From: Liriodendron chinense
Taxonomy: Eukaryota > Streptophyta > Magnoliopsida > Magnoliales > Magnoliaceae
Direction of reading: 5' to 3'
Assembly: GCA_003013855.2 (NCBI GenBank)
Contig: ML058467.1
Location: forward strand, 163,361 to 227,360
DNA length: 64,000 nt
Shown: piece by piece, positions 54,151-64,000 of the stretch
Position numbering within the stretch: position 1 is the first letter of the stretch
Layout of the letters: every line of letters starts with the position of its first letter
Notes under the pieces: generated by a model
Databases searched by the model: none
What the model was told of the DNA's origin: nothing
Seen by the model: the letters and a program-made list of their open reading frames with translations, nothing else
Made by a program: the position numbers and the translations under genes

Positions 54151-55079
54151 AATTCATCGTTTCCACCTGTTCAAATGGTTTCTGTGACCGAGCCTTTTGG
54201 CTTTCATCTTTTTTGTATCTTGGCATGTGGTACGACCGCACTGACACTGGAGTTCAGTTCGACCGCACTTTGAGTGCATTGGATCCAATGGTCTCCGGGA
54301 AAACCGCGAGACATCGGATCTTATTTGATTTTTGCGTCGGCTCCTACCCAGAGATATGGAAGATCTCCCAGCGTGTTGGAGGCAGAACGCTCTACTGGAA
54401 AACATTTTTGGATTTTTTGAAAAGGCACCCACTCTGGGGAGTGATACTCCGTGGGTTTTTTATTTGCAAATAGAAATATTTTTTGTCTTTTTGAAATGAA
54501 AATCTGGTTTGCATGTGCCTCCACTAGGGATGCCTGTGGGGTCTTTGGCTAACCGGCTTTTATTTTGAAAGCAGGTAAACATGATGATTGATGCAATGGA
54601 TGCTGATGCATGGAGATGCATGATGAATGCATGGCTTGGCTCATTCTCTTCTGGTCTGATGATTTTGCTTTTGCTGGAGATGCAGAGAATTTTGAGCTTA
54701 TTGCTTACAGGGTTGTACTCCCTTGGGGATTTTTCTTTTTGATACGGAGGTTTGGACAGCGGGTTGGTCAAGATCCCGACCCGTGGTCGATCAGGTCCAT
54801 CGTCCCAAGATGCTGTTTCTTTGCTAATGAGAATGTACGAGGATATCATTCGACTTCAAGATGTTCTTCTGGGCATACATGTGATTGAGATGGTGTTTAG
54901 TTGCCCGTTTTGGTCAAGATTCCAATTTGCGGGCGATTGGATCCGTCATCCCATACTGTGAAGTGAGCGGAGTTCAAGACTCCTGAATTGTAGTGCTGGG
55001 GATGCTAATTTTTGTGATTTTTTGTAAATATGTGGATCCGAATCTTTACCTGAGCGGTCAGGGTAGAGATCAGTTTATT
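54151..55079. other. Internal region, no gene recognised
   Basis: Several short open frames on both strands, none with a recognisable domain. Probably untranslated region of the element. Confidence 0.5.
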
Positions 55080-55255
55080 GAAAACACAGGAAATATTTTG
55101 TGATTTTCGAAATATTTTGATTGGAAGCAAGGGAAATATTTTTGTGATTTTTGACAATATTTTGATTGAAAGCAAGAGAGATATTTTTTGTGATTTTTTG
55201 ACAATATTTTGTTGAAAGCAAGGGAAATATTTTTTATGATTTTTGAAAAGGTGAT
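55080..55255. repeat. ~55-bp tandem repeats (gatttttgacaatattttg)
   Basis: Three to four units of 'agcaagggaaatattttttg' plus 'tgattttttgacaatatttt'. Confidence 0.85.
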
Positions 55256-55814
55256 TTTGCAATGTTTTTGTATTTTTGTGATTTTTATGAAATGCAGGGA
55301 AAAGTATGGAATTTTCATCCATTTCCAGCTTCTACTGCTGGTAAGGCACCCGATCCATTTTACGTCAGCGAGCAAGACGAGTCTCACACAGTTAAGTGCC
55401 GTAGTTTTACATCTTCGGATGAGGAGATTTTGAGGGTTTTCAGTCAACACTCCCACAAAGTTGCCTGTTCCTCATGTGCAATGCACATAGACCACGTATC
55501 GTCCGACGGACTCCTTCGGCCATAAAATGAGCCACATCCTCACATTTCCCTTAGTCAATCCAGTTTGGGGTCTTACGTTGCTCACAATTCCGTGAGGGTG
55601 AGCTCCACCTCCCAACAGCCTTAATCCCCTTCATGAGTTCTAGGAACAGGAAACATCCGTCAGCTTCAACAGCGACTTCCAAATCAAGGTTGTCTATCAC
55701 GGTGCGTTCAACACGAACAGGATTGCGGAGTTCTGCCCGCCTCAGCCCTTACCTGTTTAAAAGATTCCAGACACCCGTACGATCAAGTGTCAGCCATGTC
55801 TGGAACAGGTTAGG
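55256..55814. other. Internal region, no gene recognised
   Basis: Two short plus-strand open frames (55262-55525, 55633-55848) without family match. Confidence 0.45.
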
Positions 55815-57105
55815 AAAGAAAGCCCCCGAGAAGTTAATCCCAGTGTAGTTTTAGGTCTTCGGACCGCTGGGGATAAATTGGTGGGTTGAAACTGGTGGTG
55901 AATTTTTTTTTTTTTGTTTTATATTGTATCTATATATATATTTTTTTGTTTTGAAAAGGTTCCGGATTTCAACTCGGGTGATCAAGATTGATACTGGTTT
56001 TTATGGAAAGCTTTAAAATATTTTTGGTATTTTTGAAATGATCCGGGTTATCGAACCATGATCCCAACGGTCGAGGTCGATGCCGGTTTTTAGTTGAAAG
56101 CGAGAAAGGTCCCCCGAGAAATTAATCCCAGTGTAGTTTAAGGTCTTCGGACCATGAAGCTGTACAAAAGAGGGGCAAACATGTTTTTTTGTTTTTGGAA
56201 AAATGTCCGGTGTCAGCGGATGGACAATCCAGACTGATGCCGGTTTTTATTGAAAATCTCTCGAGATGTCGATCCCGACGTAGTTTAAGGTCTTCGGACC
56301 CGAAACTTTAAAAGCGGGGCTGGTAATATATTTTTATGATTTTTAAAAATGTCCGGAGTCATTGATCTTGATGTGAGCAAACAAGACCGACGCCGGCTTT
56401 TATTGAAAATCTCTCGGGATGTTGATCCCGACGTAGTTTAAGGTCTTCGGACCCAAAACATGTACAAGAGGGGGCAAACACATTTTTCTTTTTTGTTCTT
56501 TTTTTTTAAAAAAAAATATCCGGTATCAGCGGATCTTGATTCGAGCAGTCACGGCCGATCCCGGCTTTTATTGAAAATCCCTCGGGATGTTAATCCCGAC
56601 GTAGTTTAAGGTCTTCGGACCCAAAACATGTACAAATAAGTGTTGGAAATGCATAAATATATTTTTGTGGTTTTCGAAAATACCCGGTGTCGTCGGATCT
56701 TGATTCGAGCAATCAAGACCAATACCGGCTTTTATTGAAAATCTCTCGGGATGTGAATCCCGACGTAGTTTAAGGTCTTCGGACCCAAAACTTTAAAAGA
56801 GGAAAGACATTTTTTTGTTTTCTTTTTTGAAAAATATTCTGGGTCATCGATTCTGATTCTGATGGTCAAGATCGATACCCATTCTTATTAAAAATCCCTC
56901 GGGATCTTGATCCCGACGTAGTTTAAGGTCTTCGGACCCAAAACTTTAAAAGAGGAAAGACATTTTTTTGTTTTCTTTTTTGAAAAATATTCTGGGTCAT
57001 CGATTTTGATTTTGATGGTCGAGATCGATACCCATTTTTATTAAAAATCCCTCGGGATCTTGATCCCGACGTAGTTTAAGGTCTTCGGACCCAAAACATT
57101 ATATA
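55815..57105. repeat. Tandem array, eight ~150-165-bp units with a hairpin
   Basis: 'gtagtttaaggtcttcggac' recurs at about 55845, 56132, 56279, 56433, 56601, 56764, 56918 and 57071. Most units carry the inverted pair tcgggat...atcccga just before it, a potential small stem-loop, followed by an A/T-rich spacer. The last two units (~153 bp) are almost identical, so the array has recently expanded at its right end. Confidence 0.93.
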
Positions 57106-57449
57106 CAAAAGAGCAGCAATCCAGGTTGGAGACTACGGGAATTCTCTTTGGAATGGTTCGGATCATCAGGTCATAGCTTTTGGATGGTTGAGATCATTGT
57201 TTGACCAAGTCAATCTTTTTCTTTCTTTTTCTTGAAAATTCCATGGAACTTTTCCACATCATCCACCCAATTTCTCACCCATTTCTCATGAGATGAGATT
57301 TTGGTGAGATTTCCTCTTTTTCTCACCATTCTCTTCCATCACTTCATTCTTACATGGAGGTACAAGATTCACTTGCAACCACCCTTCCCAAGGAGGAGTT
57401 CTTCCCAAGGAGAGGAGGTGAGAAGTCACCTCACCTAGGTGGAGGCTAG

Positions 57450-57610
57450 GACGGCCTCCCATGGGCCGCCCGACCGGTCTGTGCCTCCTGGTCTCTTCAG
57501 GGGGCTGGGTAAAAGGGTGCCCTCCCCTTTTCTATATAACATGGGGCACCCTTGCCCCTTCAAACGTGCAATCTCTCTCTTCTCTCTCTCATACTCTCTC
57601 GTTTTCAAGT
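57450..57610 (+). promoter_or_regulatory. Promoter-like region with TATA box and CT-rich leader
   Basis: 'ttttctatataacatggggc' (57528-57547) is followed by a pyrimidine-rich stretch typical of a plant 5' leader. It lies after 'cccatgggccgcccgacc', a motif also in the LTRs. It could drive the downstream PMD gene 2 kb away. Inference only. Confidence 0.35.
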
Positions 57611-59632
57611 TTCCTCTCTCTTTCTTTGGTGGTCCTTTGCTCTTCTCAAGTGGTGGGCCTTAGAGGGGTCTTGGGACAGCAAGGTGGTCCTTCTTTGGTG
57701 AGTGGTAAAGGTATGGACCACTTCCTTTCTCTTTCTTGTCCTTTTCCATCTTCATTGTCTCTTCTCATGGTCCTTTTTCTTTTTCATGTAGCTATTCAAA
57801 AGGGTGTGAAGGTGGGCCCAAGCATTCTTGATCTTTTCTTAGATCTCAAGTCTTTCAAAGGTGGTGCTTGGAGAAGGACATTGCAAGCTCTCCACTTCAT
57901 CATTTTTTTTTCACACTCCCTCCATGTGCATATAAAGAGTAACTTTGCCATGTCATCAAGTGTGCATGGAAAAATACTCTATCTTTTTCATGGGAGTTGG
58001 GCCTCTTCTCATGTGTATCAAATGGGCTCAAAGTGAAGTCATGGCCCTTGGTGTATTTGGTGGGCCCAATGCTTCATTTTGGGCTCCTTCTTACTTTCTT
58101 TCTCTTGTTATTTCCCTTTGGAGCTTTCTTTTTCTTTTCCATCTTCCTTTCAAGGCTTGGGCCCATGGGCATGGTAGGGCCCATCTCAAGTTTTGAGCTC
58201 ATGGGGCTCACTTTGGGTGACCCCATCTTTCTTCACATGTGTATGGATCAAGGTGGCTAGCCCATTTTTCATTTTGGATCTCAAGTGGGCTAGTTTTCCT
58301 AGTTGGGCCTTTATGGACAAGTGGCCCAACTCTTCCATATGATGTACCTCCTTGTACAAAGTATAGTGGGCTCCTTGAAGTTTTTCATGTGGATGGGCTT
58401 TTGGGCCTTCGTTGACACTTGGGCATTTCTTTGAACCATGTGTGCCCCACTACACTTTGTCCATGTGGATTTTTTTAATTTCATGCTTTTTCTTTGATGG
58501 ATGGAGGACTTGAGCTACTTGACCATCTACAAGTCCCATGAGTGAGTTGTTCCCACAATCTCACTAAGTTCAATTGGTTTTCTTTGTGGTAGGATTGTGG
58601 TTCTCAAGAGTTTCCCTTAGATGTTATCAACCTCAAATGGATGATTCTCAAGTGAGCTATCCATACAACCATGGGTCCTTGATCTTTTCTTTGGGGGCTT
58701 GGTGGATCATCCACCATCATTCTCAAGTATGAGTGGTTTTTCTTTCCATTTGTGGGAAAGAATGATACCCATAGGTTGCCCATTTTTGTCCCATGCCTTG
58801 GGACATTTTGGATTTTGATATTCAAGTGGGCTATGTGTAACATTCTTATCCATTTTCATGATGGTTGGGTGACTCATCAAGCCATGCTCTTTTGTGCTCA
58901 AATGGTCTCCCTTTTTGGTGAACAAGTTGGTGCACATAAGTTGCCCAAACTTGCCTTTTCATGGGCATTTTCAACCTTGATTCTTCATGTGGGCTATGTG
59001 CATCAACTTTCTACCCTTAGCTTCTTTGATTCATATGTTTGTGGGTAGACCTCCTTGTTGTATTCTCATGGTCAAAACTTTCATCAAGATGAGGCACATA
59101 AGGTTGCCCATGGTTAACCCATGAATGGATTCTCATATTCTCCAAAGTGGGCTATGTGCTCTCTCCAATCCATTGAGATGAGGCATTTGGGTTGCTCTTG
59201 GGGGCCCGTTTCCTTTCTATTCCCCACTTGTCCATGCACATGTGTAAAAAGATGGAAACATCTTAAGTGAGAGCCATGGCCTTGGCATAAAAAATGGACC
59301 AATCCTTGGCCACATATGGACTTTGAAAAGGGATTTCTCATGTGAAGTAGGATTTTTGTTCTTTGTTGATCTCATGGCACTTGAGTGCATTTGTTGTCCA
59401 AAATGTGTCCTTGAATAATGGACTTTTCTTACCTAAGGCACGCCATGCCACCTTCTTTAAGGTGGGCCTTACTTTTTCAAATGGGCCCAACACATATCCT
59501 AAGCGACACATGGAGTTGGACTTTAGATTTTGCATTTGAATGCGAGTCCAATCCCATGGGTTTCTTGAATGAGAATTTGGATTTTAATGGGTAAAGGATA
59601 GGGACTTACCTTGCCAAGCTTGTAGGATTCCA
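57611..59632. other. Long pyrimidine-rich untranslated stretch
   Basis: T- and CT-rich sequence with repeated phrases such as 'aagtgggctatgtgc' and 'gcccatgggcatgg'. Open frames are Ser/Leu/Phe-rich low-complexity readings of CT runs. No intron-exon structure could be defined. Confidence 0.5.
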
Positions 59633-59785
59633 TGGCGGATGGTACCAGGGGCCACCAAGTGGTTGACGAGGATGATCCTGCTTTCATTGTCCGCCGAGGG
59701 GACCACATGTGTTCCCTAGCTATGGAGCATCAACCTCTTCCTGCTATCAAGGGTCGAGGGTACCAGGGATCGCTGGGACAATTGG

Positions 59786-61127
59786 ATGAAAGAGCCACAG
59801 CCCTTGCTTGAGCGAGTACTAGATGGTACTCCTTTTGCTGGCCTCCTCACCCTACGCTTCCATAACAACGACGCCAACCGCATGATGCTTGCGGCCCTTT
59901 GTGAGAGGTGGCGGGATGAGACCCACACCTTCCAGCTTCCTTGTGGAGAATGGGGGATAACCTCTTTGGACATTTACATGCAGATAGGTTTCCCATTTCA
60001 TGGGGCAATTGTCCCTCAAGTTAGCTCTTTAGCTCCCCTCTCTTCCACTGATTGGCTGCGGCTTGTCGGTGACGTCCCTCCTGAGGGTGAATTCCAAGGC
60101 CATCAAGTGAAGATGCGATGGTTTTACAACAATTTTGCTTCCGTCGTCCCTACCACCGAGCGAGAGGCCCTCCACAAGGCGCGGGCCATGATCACTTATG
60201 CTTTTGGATCCTTTCTTTTTTGCCATGTGAATGAGAGAGTTGATCCTAAATTTCTTCGTTTAGTCGAGGATCTTCATCACCCCTATAATTGGAATGGGGC
60301 CATCCTGACCCGTCTCTTTCAAGGTCTGGACAAGAACTGTCGGCATAGCCGGTCCTTCACAGGCTTCTGGCCTGTCGTTGAGGTACCTCTTCTTTCGTCC
60401 TCTTTGGAGCCGTTTGCCTCCTTTCTCTCTCTGATCATTAAATGTACTTTCATCCAGACCTGCTTTTATGACCATTTTCCGCATCTTGCGCCGAGGATGC
60501 GAGATGACATTGAGCCCTCTCAGTATCGCCACATGTACTGGCATCAACAGAATCGTCAGCGGAACTCCCGAGTTCCCGGGGATAATTGGCGTGCTGATAT
60601 AGACGGGCTGACAGTTGAGGATGTAAGTATCTTGCTTGTCTTTGTCCTTGTGCTGTACTTGTAACTGATCGTGGTAACCTCTTCTGCTGCAGTTTGCCCG
60701 GATGCCGTACGCTAGTTTCCCTCTCTACTACACACCCCAGTGCGTGGAGGCATACGATGCTTCATGTCTCCGTATTATGCTTTCTGACGCTGAGTCCTTT
60801 CAATGGTACTTGGGAGAGAGATTGCTTCGGCAAGTCACTGGGGTGGCTCGGGTCCCCTGTTCTGCACCTCCTCCAGCTGCTCGGATGCCAGCTGATGAGA
60901 GAGTTGAGGCTCTGGTGGGCCAGCCTGGCTTCCGTTTCACGATCCCGGATCGTGATTATGACGAGTGGTATCTGCTATTTGGCCAGGGGCCTCTGCTTCC
61001 TTCGCTTTATGTTCCAGGTGGCCGTCGCAGGTATGCTGGAGGTTCGGTGACTGCTCCTTTGATGGATCTTTATCGTCGGGAGCGGGACGCGAGGAGGGGC
61101 GATGATGATTATGTTGGTGACTTGTAG
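59786..61127 (+). CDS. Plant mobile domain (PMD) protein, two exons
   Basis: Exon 1 (59786-60622) and exon 2 (60693-61127) are joined across a 70-bp intron with GTAAGT donor (60623) and ctgcag acceptor (60692), both in phase 0. The spliced product is about 423 residues. The N-terminal half holds the PMD signature: ALCERWRDETHTFQLPCGE, followed by ITSLDIYMQIGFPFHG. The C-terminal half has PYASFPLYYTPQCVEAYD and ESFQWYLGERLLRQVTG, common in PMD proteins. Host relatives MAIN and MAIL1 act in silencing and meristem function, and transposon-borne forms are known (established). The coding frame stays open upstream to a TAG at 59717 (RDRWDNW precedes Met), so the true start may be in an earlier exon. 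A potential ATG at 59633 in the same frame is cut by that TAG. Confidence 0.85.
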
Positions 61128-61920
61128 CTGGCTCTGCTTTATATGGCCTTGTATTTTTGTTTTTGTCTCCTTTTGTATCAAGCTCTTTTGGATGAATATA
61201 CAGGCTTTAATTTCTCCCAAATCCCTTGGTGATGTCTGTATGCTTTGACTCTTGACTCATTCCTTCATGATTTGTGATTCCTCAACTGCATGGACAATGA
61301 CTTGAACGGTTTAGATTGCTTGTTTAGGCCCTGCGGGGCCCACTTGATGATTGGATCTTGGATTTTAGCCCTTCTTTTGATGATTGGACTTTTGATCTTG
61401 CCACTCCATGACTTGTGTAAGCTTTCCAATGGTTTGGATCTTGATGATTTGGCCCTTGAATGGTTCAGATTGATGGATTTGGCCCTGCGGGCCCACCTGA
61501 AACCTTAGCTTTACTTTGGGGCACCTCTTTTGATGATTTGTGAGGCTAGGAAGGCTTCTCATGGTGTGGATGATGGCTTGAACGCCTCTGATCGCTTGAT
61601 TTGGCTTTGTGGGCCCACTTGATGATTAGATCTTGGATTCTGGCCCTTTTTGTGATGATCAGACCTTTGATCTTGTTGTTTCATGGCTTATGTAGGTTCT
61701 TCAATGGTTTGGATCATGATGATCTAGTCTTTGAATGGCTTGGATTGCTTGTGGCCCCCACTTGATCACTTTCCCCCTTCTTTGGCTTGATCAGCCATAT
61801 TCCGGCCACATTGCTTCGTGATTGGACCAGTGGGGCACCTTTTGTATGATCTTGATCATCTTCAGTTGAAATTTGGAGTGGACTGGAGCCTTGGGCGGCC
61901 CACGGAGCGCCATCTGCTGA
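61128..61920. other. Spacer with ~270-bp imperfect duplication
   Basis: 'gcccacttgatgattggatc' with 'gatcttgccactccatgac' (61338-61440) recurs as 'gcccacttgatgattagatc' with 'gatcttgttgtttcatggc' (61612-61690). No coding exon. Confidence 0.75.
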
Positions 61921-62119
61921 CGTGGACTGTCAGCCTCACCTACCAAGAACCCTGGAGCCAATCCTGCGGAGAGAGGAATCTGTGTCCGTACGGGCGGCCC
62001 AGGGCAGGCCGCCCAGAGCTCGCCTCTTGAGCGGCCTGGGCTGGCTCTGGTTCGGACATCCTCTGCTGTCTGTTGCTGCTGTCCCCACATTCCCTGTACT
62101 GGACCGTTCGATTCCAGCC

Positions 62120-63274
62120 ATGAATCTTCTTGTCCCCTTGTCTTTTCTCTTCATCTTGTCTTCTTCTCATTTTGTCCTTTCTTGGGCAATGGATGGTGGA
62201 GATTTGGGGGCTGTGGGGGCTGTCCAAGGTGGGTCCCACACTTCAGATTTTCAATTGAGCTTTGATAATGGGGAGATGTCTTTAATGGATGGGGGAGATG
62301 GGGCATTAAATGGAAGCATTGATGAGGGGCTAGGGATGGTGGTTGGTGGAGCTTTGAATGGCTCCATTAATGGTGGGATGGCTGGATTTTCAGATTTGAA
62401 TGGGACCTTCATCATGGGAGGAACGGATGGTATAGATGGGATGATGGGATGGGACATAGGTGAGGCTATGCATCCCTTGAGTGTGGGCCTCATGGATGAT
62501 GTGATGGACGGTGATGATGGGACTATGAGGGACATAGATGGGCTGATCTCATGTCTGGATGGTATGGATGGCTTAGATGGTACCTTTGACGGTTTGGATG
62601 CTCTGGATGAGGGCCGAGATGTGCGGCACACTTGTTTGGGTGGACTTGATGTGATCATTGATGATGTCCCCTTGATGATGGACGGTGTAGACGCCTCGAT
62701 GATCCCTTTGATCGGCCAGGATGATGACTGGATTCATGATTTTCTGTTGGAGGGGGCCGCAGGTCCAGATCTGACCGTTGATTCTTTGATCGGGGTTGCC
62801 GGACCCCCTTTGGATGGTTCAGATGTATTCTTTGACGGTCAGATTGGTCAGGATGCCACGATGTGCGGTGTGATCTTCACTGATGGCTCTTTTGGTTGGG
62901 AGCATTGTCCTTCTTTTGGTCATCGGCCATTTGCGCACTCTGTTCACGAGGTGGGCGAGTCTTCTCATGCGGCTGAGATTATGACAGTTTCAGACAGCGA
63001 TGCGACTATATCAGACATAGCCGTCACTGAGGGCCGATCAGGGGTTGTCGAGTCGGCAGAGGTTCCAGCTTTTCCTTCTCCTTCGCCCGTTGACCTTCCG
63101 ATCCTTGATGAGCTGTCCTCGATTTCTGGGCCTTTTGTTCTGGAGGGGGTTCCAGTGAGGACTTGTCAGCTGCTTCCTCGTTCTTCCTTGCTCGCCACGA
63201 CTGCTGGCTTTGGCTTGACAGCTTGTCAGTTTATGAGATTCGAGATTTGGAGTCCTATGGCTTTGGCAGTCTGA
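62120..63274 (+). CDS. Asp/Gly/Met-rich ORF, 384 residues
   Basis: Open from ATG 62120 to the stop ending at 63274. Residues 1-23 (MNLLVPLSFLFILSSSHFVL then SWA) look like a signal peptide. The middle is low complexity, built on DG, MDG and LDG (GMDGLDGTFDGLDALDEG). The C-terminal third is less repetitive (EHCPSFGHRPFAHSVHE). GATGG-type DNA repeats keep this frame open by composition, so length alone is weak evidence. The frame ends just as the PMD-like frame begins in another phase, so it may be the acidic N-terminal part of that gene. Confidence 0.4.
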   Translation: MNLLVPLSFLFILSSSHFVLSWAMDGGDLGAVGAVQGGSHTSDFQLSFDNGEMSLMDGGDGALNGSIDEGLGMVVGGALNGSINGGMAGFSDLNGTFIMGGTDGIDGMMGWDIGEAMHPLSVGLMDDVMDGDDGTMRDIDGLISCLDGMDGLDGTFDGLDALDEGRDVRHTCLGGLDVIIDDVPLMMDGVDASMIPLIGQDDDWIHDFLLEGAAGPDLTVDSLIGVAGPPLDGSDVFFDGQIGQDATMCGVIFTDGSFGWEHCPSFGHRPFAHSVHEVGESSHAAEIMTVSDSDATISDIAVTEGRSGVVESAEVPAFPSPSPVDLPILDELSSISGPFVLEGVPVRTCQLLPRSSLLATTAGFGLTACQFMRFEIWSPMALAV

Positions 63275-64000
63275 TTCATATGGCTAGAGTTGACATTGAC
63301 TGGAGGATGCTCGGAGCTGCCTTGATTGACTGGGTCCCCTTCGTTGAACTTGTTTGCGTTCAACGATATGGAGATGGGGCCTTCTTTGGAGGAGCTTGCA
63401 CGCTTGACAGGCTTACCCTTGGATTACACTCAGTACTTCTCGCCGAAGACATCGCCGAAGACTGCTACAAACGCTACACCGCAGAACTGGTTTGGGATCC
63501 CTTATCTTGTTCGACCTGCAGCTAGTGGCTAGGATGCTGTAGTGTTCTCTTTGGACTTGCTGTATGATCTTTTTTTCGGGTCCTCAGAGTACGGCCGGTT
63601 CCACCTTTGCTCGGAACGCACTGATGTTCTGTTTGATTGCTGAGGTGCTGTTCTCGGGATGGCGCAGGTCCTAGACTCCTTTGCTTTTTGAGGTGATGAG
63701 CCGAGCTGTCCGTCGGCAAGGGATCATTTCTCTCATCTTGGCCGAGCTACTTGATGGCTGACCGACTGTGCCCTGGGCCGCACTCGTGTCCTTCGCGGCT
63801 GTTGTGCTTTCCTTCAGGTATCTTTTCTGCACCTTTTTTCTTCTTGCTTTGCTAGGAATTGTTTTGCTTTAGCTGAACTTCTTTACTTTCTGTGATCAGG
63901 TATGGCTATGGGAGCGTCTTTCTCTGACCGTTCCTGTACCTCTTCCTGGCATCCCTATCTCTGACATCATGCGTTATATCATGGAGTTCCTTCCGCATAC
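63112..64000 (+). pseudogene. Second PMD/DUF7745-like gene, frameshifted, truncated by window end
   Basis: One frame reads LSVYEIRDLESYGFGSLIHM and ARVDIDWRMLGAAL. From about 63340 the match continues in another frame with LNLFAFNDMEMGPSLEELAR and LTGLPLD. The shift lies at the C run 63336-63339. Further pieces appear in other frames: RQGIISLILAELLDG (about 63710-63755), and after a probable intron (63818-63899) VWLWERLSLTVPVPLPGIP. The block F.FND.E..PSLEEL..LTGLP and the later ILAELL and WLWE segments are arranged as in PMD/DUF7745 transposon proteins. Confidence 0.68.

Larger units (their letters stand above)
51669..64000 (+). mobile_element. Large LTR retroelement carrying PMD genes (3' end outside window)
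   Basis: It begins with a 1,509-bp LTR nearly identical to the solo LTR at 6932-8427. The 5 bases before it (gtatc) differ from those after it (gatgc), so it is the 5' LTR of a longer element, not a solo LTR. The following 10.8 kb contain tandem repeats, a spliced PMD gene, an acidic ORF and a broken PMD-like gene, all on the same strand. No gag, RT or integrase is seen before the window ends. That the whole stretch belongs to one element is inference. Confidence 0.7.

Noticed and set aside
54154..54849. Overlapping open frames of 90-130 codons on both strands
   Set aside because: They overlap each other antisense, share no family signature, and lie in the presumed untranslated leader of a retroelement.
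57461..58036. 191-codon plus-strand frame
   Set aside because: The composition is that of CT-rich DNA (Ser, Leu, Phe, Pro), the start is not supported, and no motif is visible.
62251..62658. 135-codon minus-strand frame rich in Ser and Pro
   Set aside because: It is antisense to the Asp/Gly-rich frame and produced by the same GATGG-type repeats.
1..64000. tRNA, rRNA or other structured RNA genes
   Set aside because: No cloverleaf box A/box B pairs or rRNA-like sequence were recognised by eye; a covariance-model scan would be needed to exclude them.

Overview
The window is plant nuclear DNA, dominated by transposable elements. The evidence is eukaryotic throughout: genes with GT-AG introns, Ty1/copia and Ty3-type LTR elements, a CACTA transposon, many hairpin MITEs, and a satellite array. 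The MITE core (sense of 'gtggggcccacc ... ccgtccatccattttt') is one I associate with woody angiosperms, possibly a magnoliid. That is recollection, not proof. Only one apparently intact host gene was found.

Layout. 1-4.6 kb: MITEs (one with a perfect 9-bp target duplication) and AT-rich spacer. 4.6-9.9 kb: a satellite of about 22 monomers of ~174 bp in two alternating types (dimer ~348 bp), split by a 1,496-bp solo LTR (6932-8427, TSD ggtat). 9.9-16.4 kb: dense MITEs around a two-exon beta-galactosidase relic (11442-11843). 16649-18934: a 2.3-kb solo LTR (TSD aatac). 19-21.3 kb: more MITEs and one unexplained 117-codon ORF. 22069-22788, minus strand: a three-exon JAZ/TIFY gene of the JAZ7/JAZ8 type (EAR motif, TIFY, Jas without the LPIAR degron), with a TATA box and two G-boxes upstream. 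24.8-27.7 kb: MITEs, a solo copia LTR and tandem repeats.

28440-39303 is one 10,864-bp CACTA element with 28-bp perfect terminal inverted repeats, TTG target duplication and palindrome-rich subterminal arrays. It has no visible transposase but carries minus-strand exons from at least four unrelated host genes (MATE transporter, RPA2, PPR protein, R2R3-MYB). It sits in one copy of a ~799-bp tandem duplication; the other copy (39561-40359) keeps the empty site. 40.6-42.6 kb holds a truncated minus-strand copia element with its LTR and primer-binding site, and an older copy of the duplicated segment.

43030-45319 is a complete 2.29-kb non-autonomous LTR element (TSD gtaaa) with gag debris, inserted in a minus-strand copia RNase H relic. 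45913-51071 is a full-length but dead copia element (gag, PR, IN, RT, RH) with many stop codons. 51669-64000 is the 5' LTR and more than 10.8 kb of internal region of a large LTR element of the same family as the solo LTR inside the satellite. Instead of gag-pol, the visible part carries long tandem repeats, a spliced plant-mobile-domain (PMD) gene, an Asp/Gly-rich ORF and a second, broken PMD/DUF7745-like gene running off the end.

The genes do not form a pathway. The window records nested insertions, gene-fragment capture by a CACTA element, and carriage of PMD genes by a retroelement, around one jasmonate-signalling repressor gene.
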